A stretch of 64,000 nucleotides of DNA from Antedon mediterranea (taxonomy: Eukaryota; Echinodermata; Crinoidea; Comatulida; Antedonidae), in the NCBI RefSeq assembly GCF_964355755.1, contig NC_092680.1:9587001-9651000 (forward strand). Direction: 5' to 3'. The notes under the pieces were generated by a model. The model was not told where the DNA came from. It ran no database searches and worked only from the letters and a program-made list of their open reading frames with translations. Positions 21,801-33,800 of the stretch are shown piece by piece. A program made the translations under genes and the position numbers. Position 1 is the stretch's first letter. Each line of letters opens with the position of its first letter.

Positions 21801-24800
21801 AACACACATGAGTCTGTAATCAAAGCTGAACAATATAAACTTGAAAACGAGATAGAAAAGCTAACATTAGAATTAGATGATGAGTTATCCCAACTGAATT
21901 ATATTACAGTACAGAAAAAACAACAAAAGGCCAACTCCAATACTATTAAGCCAACAGTATCACAAGCGTTAAATGATCATCTATCTCAAAACTGGACCAC
22001 ACCTATAACTCATCATCCGTCTACTACTACACAAAATATAAACCAAATACCACAATACATGCCAGTGCCGCCAATACATATAAGTACAACTACTAAGCAA
22101 AGGGCAAGTGGACTCGAAACAGACACGCATTTCTAATGTAACAATGGATCACACATGTTCCTGTTCAACTCTCAGGTGATGCATCACGACTGCTCACACG
22201 TGTAAAGGTACCACAGTTTGAAGGAGATAAAAGAAATTATGAATCTTGGAAATCCGCGTTTATGGCATGTGTTGACAATACAAACTCCACAGCAGAGTAT
22301 AAATTATTAAGACTAATAGGAGAAGCACTAAAGGTAATAGAAAGTTTAGGACATTCAGCCAGTGCATATACAGTCGCAAAAGAAAGATTGGAACGAAAAT
22401 ATGGTGGAAAAGAAAGACAAATTAGGCTGAGGTTAGAAGAACTTGATAATTTTAAACAAATACGTGAAGGTAATGGTAATGACCTAGAAGGGTTTGCAGA
22501 ACTTCTTGACGTCTTAGCAGTGAATCTGGAGGAGACAGCTGGACAGCTGGAAAGCTGTGCGCTGTATATCACATTACAAAAAAAGCTGACAAAACCATTA
22601 CTATCCAAGTTTCACCGTTGGGCGTTTGACAATGGATACACTCAAAACACAAACTCCATGAGAAAATTCATTAATCAAGAAGCAATGTTCTTAACTACTG
22701 CATGTGAGGCAGTTGATGGAATCGGAAAAGAAAACAAGAATATCAGAACATTTGTAACAGATACAGAAACCAGCAAAACCCAAAAGACTTGGCGAGACTG
22801 TGTAGTCTGTGGTGAAGGACATGCACTATATGCTTGTTACAAGTTTAAAAAATTGAACGTCGATCAACGATGGAGCAAGTGAAAGAAGCAAAGGCATTCT
22901 TCTGTTGTTTAGGGGGAGGACATTTTAGAGACGAGTGTAAACGAAGTAGAACATGTGGATTGAGAGGCTGTCGCCGAAAGCATCACCGTCTACTTCATGA
23001 TCCAGATTACAACAAAACCAAAACCGGACCTAATAACAACATAGATGCCAATAATGAACCTTTAGTCACTCAAACTCATAATAATAATAACACCGCAGTC
23101 AGTCAACATGGTCCATGTCCGGAAAATATGCAACCGAGTGCTAGCCCTGAAAATACGCTCCATAGTTTTGATCATGTAGATGAAAACCCAGCAACCATGA
23201 AAACGGGACATAGTAGTGAATCTGTAGCTCTTCGAACGATACCGGTATTTGTATGTAAAGGTCAGAAGAGAATTAAAATAAACGCTCTCCTTGATGAGGC
23301 AAACAGCAAGAGCTATTTAAATGCGGACATTGCAGCAGAATTAGGACTCGAAGGTCGCACGGAACGGGTGAGAGTTAATGTTTTAAATAGAGTACAAGAA
23401 ACACTGGAAAGTTCTTTAGTTGAGTTGGGAATCGGCAGTCTTGATGGTAAAATAATGAAACAGATATCAGCATATACAACAGAGAAAGTTACTGGAAATA
23501 TGCATGCAGTTGGACCATCAAAAAACAGCAATGGAGCAATCTGAAAAAATATTCCGTTCCCAAGAAGAGCAGAAAAAAAAAGTTCACGTTGACTTACTAA
23601 TAGGAGCTGACCAGGCCGAACTTATGTACTCAATACAAGACGTAAAAGGAAATCCAGGAGAACCGATAGCTAGGTTAAACCCACTTGGATGGACATGTAT
23701 CGGCAATCTGGGTAGTACACCAACAGAAATTCAAACAAACTTTACATTCGTCAGCAAGCCAAGTGACGAAATAACGAAGTTAATACATCAATACTGGGAT
23801 ATACCAAACATACCAGAAAATAGTCACACTATCAATCAAGACGAAAAAACAACCATGGAGAGGACTGAAAAATCACTGTCTTACCAAGATGGCAGATATA
23901 GCATAGTTATCCCATGGAAGAGTGAAATCAAAACTCAGCAAATTCCAGACACCTATCCCGTAGCAGAACAACGTCTTCGGAACACAGAAAAAAGGTTACT
24001 AAGATCACCCCTGCTGGCCAAATCATATGATGAAATAATTCAAAAACATCAGGAAAAGGGGTATATCCGTAAAGTGCCGCCAGAAGAAGAGAAAAAACCC
24101 AACAACGTATGGTATCTGCCTCACTTTCCCATTATACGTTCAGAGAAACAGACTACAAAGATCAGAATCGTATTCGACGCTGCAGCTCAAACTCCAGGTA
24201 AATGTTTGAATGACTACATCTTTACCGGCCCAAAACTCCAGAATGATTTGATAAATGTACTACTAAGATTCCGCCGGAATCCAGTAGCTATTATTCAATT
24301 CAATTCATCGACATTTTTATTCCATAATCAAAATAAAAACATATACAAATACAATACAAATAATAAGATAATGGAATGGGATACAAAATAAGCACAAGTG
24401 CTTTAAGCATGTAACCCTAACAAAAAGATCAAACAATTAGAACAAACAAAAAGAACAAACCAAAATAACATAATGTGATTTACTTAACTTAAATATTTCT
24501 ATTGTTATAATATTGCTTTAATCTCTGTTTAAACAAACTTAAAGTGGGGGATTGTTTTATATAGTCTGTTAAATTGTTCCAAATATGTGTTCCTTGGTAG
24601 GAAATACATTGCTGTCCGACTTTGGTGCGTTTTAGTTGTGGACAGTAGTTTGACCTGTTTCTAGTTGAGTAATTATGGAATGAGGCAGATGTACTAAATA
24701 AGTTATTAAATGATTCAGGTAATAGATTATGTTTATATTGATACATAAATATAGCAGTGTGTTTCGTATAAAGGTCAAAAATATTTAATGTTTGGGTTGA

Positions 24801-27800
24801 AATAAAAAGTGGATGAGAAGGATGCATAAAATGAACATGACAAATATTTCTAAGTGCTTTTTTCTGGAGAATATGTATACGGTTTAAGTTTGTAGCAGAA
24901 GTAGCACCCCATACTGTGATAGCATACGTTATTCTAGGTAATATAAGTGCATTGTATACCGTTAACAAGATTTTACTTGATAACATAGACTTCACTTTGT
25001 TTAAGACACCAATTATTCTAGAAATACTGTTTGCTACCTCATTTACATGAAAATTAAACGATAAAGTTTCATCCAGAAATAAGCCTAGAAATTTAACTTC
25101 AGTAGCTTTTACTATACATTCATTTCCCATCCTCAATTCTAGTGAGGTAGTGTCAGCTGACTTATTTCTAGCCTTAAATATAACATATTTTGATTTGTTT
25201 ACATTTAGCGTTAATTTGTTAGCAATAAACCAGTCCGAAAGTATAGATAACTCCTGGTTCATTGTATCAAAAGCTTGAGTAATATCATTGTGACTATAAA
25301 ACACATTTGTGTCATCTGCATACATAATCATGTCTACATGGTTACATGCTAGACTAATATCATTAATGAATATAAGAAATAATAATGGACCCAATATGGA
25401 TCCCTGAGAAACTCCAGTGTTTACTGTCATTTTACTAGATGCAGTATTAACAATAAATGTGTATTGTAGTCTTTTTTTAAGATAGTTTGAGAACCAGTTT
25501 AGCGGAACTCCTCTTATACCATAAAATCTTAACGTATCTAATAATATATCATGATCGATTGTATCAAACGCTTTTGATAAATCAAGGAAAACTCCTAGTG
25601 TGAACTCTTTATTCTCAATAGCGTTTGTGATTTTTTCAATCGATTGTATTAAAGCATGACTAGTTGAATGGTGTTGTCTAAATCCATACTGTGTTTTACT
25701 CAGTACGTTATATTTTGAGAGGTAACAAATCGTTTGATCATACACAATCCTCTCAAATATTTTGGAAAAAAAGGGTAAAATGGAAATAGGCCGATAATTA
25801 TTTATATCGGAGATGTCACCATTCTTAAATACCGGGATAACTTTAGCAATTTTTATATCAGCCGGGACACAGCCCGATGATAATGACGTATTAATAATAT
25901 GCAATAAAGGTTTTAAAATAAACGGGGAAGCAGATTTTATGAGTTGGGCACTTATACCATCATGGCCAGGAGAAGTATTCTTTGTGTTTTTAATATAGTG
26001 GTTAAGTTCATGTTCAGTAACAGGCTTAAAAAACATTGAAGAGGTAAAATTTCCCTTTAAGAAAGTTCTGTGGGTGATTTCTTCATTTTGAGATTCATGC
26101 CTAAATTTATTATTTAGTTTTTCTCCAATATTAATAAAAAAAGAGTTGAATGCATCAGCTTTCTCATCATTATCAGAGAAAGTCTCAGTACCCAATTTTA
26201 TTTTTCTAGGCAAATTGGTAGTCTTTTTCCTACCCATTATATCATTTAGGATTGTCCACGTTTTTTTAATATCTTGTTTATTTCGTTCAAACTGGACCAT
26301 ATAATATTCTTTTTTCCGATTTCTAATAGTAGTGGTTAACTTGTTTCTAAAATGTATGTACGTACTTTTATTAGTAGTGGTGTTATTTTGTTTGTACTTT
26401 TTATATAATTTATGTTTTTGAGAGATAGCTCTGGCAATTTCAGCTGTGATCCAAGGAGATTTTAACTTGTTCGCCTTATTTCTAATTCGTTTTAAAGGGA
26501 AACAATTATCAATTGTTTTATTTAAAGTGTTTGTAAAATTTTGATAAGCAACATTCGCATTATTTGAGAATAGCACATCATTCCACTGATTACTTTGTAA
26601 TTCTTGCAAAAAATACTCCGTTTGTTGAGGAGAGTATTGTCGTTTATATACAAATCGAGGATATTGCTTATTATGTTTTTCCAAAGTATCTACACAGAAT
26701 ATTGGGAAGTGATCAGAAATATCAGTAATAAGTATTCCACTTTTAAGGGACGTAGTAAAAGAATCGATGTTGCAATAAATGTTATCAATTATTGAAGCAC
26801 AATTATCGGATATTCTAGTAGGACTTTTTATGATTGGCTGAAATGACTGAGAAAATATTGTGTCTAAGTGTGATTGGATAGTGTTGTCGGTAGATTGTTG
26901 GAGTAAGTTTATGTTATAGTCTCCCACAAGGTAAGCTTTCTTTTTTTCTAGATTAATCATTTGCATTACACATGTTAATTCATCATCAAACTTTTGCAAG
27001 GAACGTGAGGGTGGTCTATAAACTATACCACAAATAACATTATTTCCTGATTCTAACTCAATCTCAATAAAAATAGTCTCTGCTTCAGTCATACAAGATG
27101 ACAGATCATTTCTAATAATATATGTTAGTTTGTTGGTAACATAGAACGCTACCCCACCACCTCTCTTATCTTTCCTATCATTGTGAATCAAACTGTAGCC
27201 TGGTAACTGGTATAGATTAATATTATCTTTTTCGGTTAACCAGGTTTCACTGAAGGCAATGACGGAGAAGGCATGTACGAGTGAGTCTAAATAGTTTGAG
27301 ATTAAGTCAAACTTATTAACAACACTACGACAGTTTAGTCCAAATATAGAAAAGTTTGATGATAAATTAGAATGTTCAAGTGAAGAAATTAAGTTATCTT
27401 CGTTAAAATATTCTGTGCTCACATTTACATTATCAAAAAGGTCACATTCAAACATTTAAATTAGACAGAAAAGGAAATGACAAATGAATAAAATTGAGCA
27501 AGCTGCTTACAGCAGAGAATAGTTAACACTATATAGCCTAAGTTAACAAGTATGTACAATAAATTACAATATATACAATGTAATATGAATTGTTTTATCA
27601 TGACATACCAACAACAACTAAACGACAGGCAGTGAAACAATAATGATGATCATGGACGCCAATTAAGTATTTGGTTAACTTAAAAGATTTTGATCAATCT
27701 AACTCACCGATGTCCAGAATGTATTATTATGGCAAGTTATCGTTACTCACTGGTAAGTCAAACATCGCCGGTAAACAGCTACGTTGAAACGGTCTAGAAC

Positions 27801-30800
27801 ATGATGTCTCAATAACGGCGCTCACTTATTAATCACATCAGCCACTTAATGTTGTTATAATTTGTCATTATACATCACTAGTAAAGTACGGATAGTATAA
27901 CTTAAATACATTTAGTTGTGTTGTGTTTCATTAAAACGATGTGTTTAACGTTTACGAGTTTGATCAACCCAGTAACTCATCGATGAATTACCGGTAAACA
28001 ACTACGTTGAAACTTACATCGTCAACAGCCACTTAATTGTTGTTGGTATTTCTCATTATGTAACACTATCGTCGCACACCTGCCGTGGGTCACATGAATT
28101 AAAGTTTGAATGGACAGAGATATCCAGAACATAACACTAACAGCCAGGTGCGCGACATAAACAAACAAACTTCGTTTATTTACAATTTATAACGGTAGAA
28201 ATACTACTACAATCACATAATTAGTCTACGTTCTACAAGACAATGATAGACTCTGCGGTAATGTAGGTATGAAATATAATTCATAAACATTAATTAATTG
28301 TGTTCAATTGAACATTAATTAATTTGGCTTAATGACTTAATTATAGTTATTTTAGTGGCTTGTATGGCTTACCGTCGATAAACAGTTGTCCATTTCTGAA
28401 TACGGGCTTACGTTTTTTGGCATATGCCTGCGCCATAATTGTAGATAATTCTCTCTTTTTCTTCATGTCCGCGTCAGGTAAATCTTCAGTAATAAATACG
28501 TTTTGTGATTTACTTTTTAATTTTACTTTTCCTAGTTTTAGGACTTGGTTTCTTTGTGGACGGTACAGAAATTTAGCTATTATATGCCTCGGTTTGTTAT
28601 CTAAACGGCGTTTCCCGGTGCGATGGCAATTTTCATTTTTATTATGTGTGAAATAACTGAAATGTACCTACAAATTCAACTTTCTACTGAAGACCGACCA
28701 TATCATCGCTTTTTGTGGAGAGAGAATGACACAGCTCGAATTCCAGATGTATATGAGTTTCAACGAGTAGTGTTTGGAGTCAATTCATCCCCATTTATGG
28801 CACAGTATGTAGTAAAAAGACATGCCCAGCGGTTTGTAACGAATTCCCGCTTGCAGCGCAAACAGTGCTCAAGAGTACATACATGGATGGCAGCATGGAT
28901 TCTACAACAAATGTAGAGACAGGAATACAACTTTATAAAGAATTATCACAGCTGTGGAAACGAGCTGGAGCGCATGCCAGAAAGTGGATATCAAACAAGA
29001 TTGAGCTACTTGAAACAATTCCACAAGATGATTGTCCTACCGAAGTTGACTTAGATAAAGGGGATCTTCCTCAGGTGAAAACTCTAGGCATTCAATTGTC
29101 ACCTAAGGAAGATTATTTTACATTCAAAGTAAATACATCAGTAGTTGAAGGAATTACGTGGACAAAAAGAGGATTGCATCATTGTTTGATCCTCTTGGAC
29201 TACTTGCACCGAACCTCATTATAGCAAAGACTTTACTTCAAGAAATATGGATAAAGGGGTATGAATGGGACGACCCCCTGTATTTAAACATTGCCAACAA
29301 AGCAGATCAGTGGTTTAAGAACCTCCAACAGCTACAAGATTTGCAAATTCCACGTTGTGTACGCTATGATCAACAAACAAAGGATGAGCAACTCCATACA
29401 TTTTGTGATGCATCTGAGAAGGCGTACGGAGCATGTGCCTACTTACTCTATACGTACATGGATGGAAGTTGTTCATTTGTTCTTGTTGCATCAAAACCTC
29501 CAGTAGCATCACTAAAAGTACTAAGCATCCCAAGACTAGAGCTGATAGCAGCAGTTGAAGGACTTCAACTAGCACAGAAGATTGGTGAAGCCCTACAAAT
29601 TGATCAACAGCAGTGGACCATGTGGTCTGATAGTAGGGACACATTGTATTGGATTAGGGGTATGAGCAGGAGGTTTAAGCCTTTTGTTGCCAATCGAGTA
29701 GGGTTAATCCAAGAAAGAACTGATCCGGCACAGTTGACATATGTACCGACAAAAGAAAATCCAGCAGACTTGCTCACAAGAGGTATACAGGTATCAGATT
29801 TAGCCCAAGAAACTAAGTGGTGGAATGGACCAAACTTTCTGTTACAAGAAAATTCAGAGTGGCCAAAATGCAAAATATACGCAAACGTAGAGAACAATTG
29901 CGAAATGAAAACTTCATTTAATGAGAAAAATCAAGAGAAATTTTTTGTTGTTGATAATCAATTTGCAAATAGTCGACTGGAACCTACGCGATATTCGTGT
30001 TGGATTAGATTGAGCAGAGTCTATGCAACCGTTATTCGAATTTTCTACAAAACTGTAAATTACCTGTTATATATCGCCAGACGGGACCCCTAACTTCGGA
30101 GGAAATTGTAGAAGCCCAATGCAGACTAGTCAGGAAAGCTCAAAGTGAGACATTTGGAGATGAAATAAAAGCTCTAAAATACAAAAAACAAATTCTCCAT
30201 GGATCCAAGTTAAATCCAATGATTGATTCAGATGGCGTATTAAGGTGTAATGGCCGGCTCCGATACAGTGAATGTATTGCCTGGGAAACTAGATACCCTA
30301 TTATCTTACCGAAGATCATCATATCAGTCAACTTATAATAAAAGATGCACATGAACAAGCATTACATTCGGGGAAAAATTATAATTCTATCCCAACTGTC
30401 AAGGAAATACTGGATTATATCGGCTCGAGAAGCAATCAGAAGCTGGGAGAAAGAATGTTATGAATGCAAAAAGAGAAACGCGAGACCAATGCAGCCAAAG
30501 ATGGCACCACTTCCGAAGTATCGATTAGGCACATCTCTCCGTGATTTTACCAACATCTCAGTTGATTTTGGTGGACCATTCATCACAATACAGGGACGAG
30601 GAAGGGCAAGAGTGAAAAGATACTTGTGCTTGTTTACAAGCCTAGAGGTACGTGCAGTACATCTAGAAGTAGCTTGGAGCCTGGACACAGATTTATTTCT
30701 CAATGAATTTTTTTTAATGGCGTCAAGAAGAGGTATGCCTTAGAGCGTTCTATCAGATAACGGAACCAACTTCGTGGGAGGAAATAATGAACTAAAAAGC

Positions 30801-33800
30801 TGAGAAACTTGGCTAATCATATAATCACCGACAAAACAGCAGCCCATGGAGTAAAATGGAGGTTCAATCTACCAGGAGCACCCCCATTTTAGTGGAGTGC
30901 ATGAAGTTATGATAAAAGCAGCTAAGCGGGCGATAAAAGTGATATTAGGAAACGCTGACATCACTGATGAAGAGTTAATCAGCGCCGAAATTGGAGCGGA
31001 AGGACTGATAACCTCAAGACCTCTAACATACCAATCGGCAAGTTTGCACCCGAAGCTGTAGATCGAACAGACCAGTTTGCGTTAGGCCTACATTACGGAT
31101 TTCTATAGATTTAGAAGTTGTTGGGAATAATTTTTTGTTTTTAATTGAGTTTGACATCAGTCTGTCAAGAAGGGGGAGGATGTTCTGGAGATAATAAGAA
31201 TGATAGAGGGAGCCAGATATGTGGTTGCCAGGAGGAATAGGAGGTGATTTGTACTGATGTAATGTTTGAACACGTTCAAAGTTTATACGAAATAAAGTGA
31301 CAGCCTTACTCGCAACCTTACGAATACGATAACGAAAACGGATACGTCATACATGTGTGGAACTTTTGAGCTGATCCCCATTTCATATTCGTAAAGCATA
31401 TTCGTGTTGACGAATATCACCAGTCATATTCGTAACTACAAAACGAGTATAGTTTTTGATCTATTTTGCACATTTTGCATTTGAATTAGGAATGATTCAT
31501 GATTATAATATAATTATAGATTTATTGAAAGTAATTTACTAAAGTAATTTACTAAAATGCCAGGTCAATTTAGATAAATATATAGCAGTTTTTAAAGTCC
31601 TCACTCGCTTCGATGTTACGCTAGGCCTAGGCAGCCAAGCACCAAGCACCACGTACCTGCGCTTCGCTCAAATTTACCGCAGTCATATTTTGGACACGCC
31701 TCGATATTTCGTTGCCATGCGAAACAGATTTTTTTATGGCTTACGAAAACGAATACGTGTGCGTGACGTATCCGTTTTCGTTATCGTATTCGTAAGATTG
31801 CGAAACCTCTCTAGTATCTGTGAAATTCTTCCGTATTGAATTTAATTATATGATGGTTGAGACTTCTCCATAACAGTTCATTTTATTTGTTCATACGGAA
31901 ATTCATGTGACATAGGCCTACAATTGCTCAAAATTAAAAGGTTAATACGTGAAAATTACATAGCAACAAAATTCAACGACTTAACAACGGTTATTAAAAT
32001 GTCTAATTGAGTACAGAATAAAAGAATTAAGAAAGCGTTTTGTTCTACAACGTGTAGCCCTCAAACGCCTTCCAGATCTCAACCATTGAAAATCATTATA
32101 GAGCGGATAACTATTTGTCTTTCATTATGGCAATGACCTTATCATAGATTTTGACATTACAAACATCATCAAATCTAATGATCTGTTTAGTTATTCTGCA
32201 CGCCTTATTTACTAAACACTGAACATTCTTTAGGTCTGATTTTCTAAAACTACGGAACCATGTCAGACAAACATAAACTAATTAGACACTTTCCATTACC
32301 GACTTATAAAATATACCTAATATTGTGTTAACATTAAACGAGTTTAATTTTCTTAAAAATTACAATCTAGAGTTACCCTTAGACATGATCGTTTTACAAT
32401 GTTCATCCCAATTAAGCTTGTTACCATTAAGAAGGAGATTTATGAAGAAACCACTTCGTAGCCATATATTAAAAACAAGTTTGTTGTACTTGAGTACACA
32501 GGACACGGTAACAACATACATGATCAAATAGATTAACGCAATTTTTTATTGTAGCAGGTGGGAGGCCAATATGATAATTAAAATATAAAAATTACATATT
32601 TTATTTATATTACCAACTACTTAAAATAACCGGTCGTAAGAAAGTGAACTTTTCGTAGTCCGATTGTGATGAAATTAAAACAGAATTGTTCAGCAATATA
32701 TTGTTATTGTCACCGTCGATGCATATCCTTCTATTCCCTTATCCATGACAGGACACACTTAATACTTTCGTAGAGAGAAATCAGGTAATGACATGAAATG
32801 CCCCAGATATGTATATTGTAGCATACATTTTGACACGGAACGCCTTAGAATGGTTTCAAGAGGGTTGGAAACGCTGAAAAACATACGAAACAGTATATAT
32901 CTGAACTAAAATGTGAATTTTAGTATTTTATTTAAAGTAAAGTATTCGGCATGTCTTCGGAATCAACATCTTCGGAAGCATTGGGATGTTCGGAATTATC
33001 ACCCCAAAAAAGTTCAAAATTATTTAGAGGGTTAGTTTTTAGGACGAGATTTTTTACTTATGTTTTTATCAAGACAAGTTCATAGTTGATAAAACTAAGC
33101 CGTCAGACAGATAGATGCACTATTAGACTAAATAACGATGCCACATACATGACCAATGTGAGTACAGACACTATCCCAACATTCACTTCCAACATCAAAA
33201 TCAGTAGGTACCTCTCACCACCAGAATCCTTCATTAACATCAGCACAGGAGGAACATAACACAATATTATGTGCAACATCAAAACAGCTCAAGACATGTA
33301 AACCAGTACATTGAAATCCCTTCACCAGGCAATGCCTTCAACAAGCACTGCATATTAGCCAAAGTAATTGTACCTGGTCATTTTGCTAAGACCTTCATCT
33401 TTTAATTATTGTGCATGCCGCACAACATCAGACTGACAAGACGCAACACATATCATTTATCTCTAGTTCCGAAAAACTCTGGATAATTCGGTTTTTCCTT
33501 GAGTTTCCAATTAAGATATATATTGTGATATTTACAGATGTGGTTCAATACATTGAGTACTTTAATGGGTAGTTAGCCTAAGATTTAGTTGTCATAGAAT
33601 CACAATGGTTGGTCTGAGCATTATTGTTCATTGCACTACTTAACTATTGAAATGTATTGTTGTTCTAGGTGGAGTTCAACACATTGATACACAAATGAGA
33701 AATGTTCTTGAGGTTGTATTGGAATCGATTGAAGATGCTGGTATTCCTGCATCGAAACTGCGTGGCTCCAACACTGGTGTGTATATTGGGGTGACGGAAA

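Larger units (their letters stand above)
24296..28634 (-). mobile_element. CR1/L2-like LINE with intact ORF2, 5' truncated in ORF1
   Basis: The minus-strand element ends at its 3' side in GAATTGAATTGAAT (24296-24309 on the + strand) and at its 5' side inside ORF1 (about 28634). It contains ORF1 remnant, a 0.9-kb inter-ORF spacer and the whole ORF2. It splits the BEL reverse transcriptase between the codons for NPVAI and MCEITEMY. A short target duplication (TTATT-like) is possible but not clear. Confidence 0.9.
21192..31856 (+). mobile_element. BEL/Pao LTR retrotransposon, split by a LINE and a MITE
   Basis: The 5' LTR (21192-about 21354) starts TGTTCTGGAGA and matches the 3' LTR beginning at 31181. 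The polypurine tract AGAAGGGGGAGGA lies just before 31181. Between them run a gag-like region, protease, reverse transcriptase, RNase H and integrase of BEL/Pao type. Removing the LINE (24296-28634) and the MITE (31304-31812) leaves about 5.8 kb, a usual size for the group. Several frameshifts and stops show it is inactive. It lies in intron 1 of the PKS-like gene, in the same orientation. Confidence 0.9.

Noticed and set aside
22237-22608. Minus-strand ORF opposite the BEL gag (123 aa)
   Set aside because: It is the shadow of the + strand gag frame, which carries clear BEL/Pao motifs.
28360-28656. Plus-strand ORF of 98 aa between the LINE and BEL RT
   Set aside because: The minus strand here encodes the recognisable LINE ORF1 C-terminus, so the + strand frame is its shadow.
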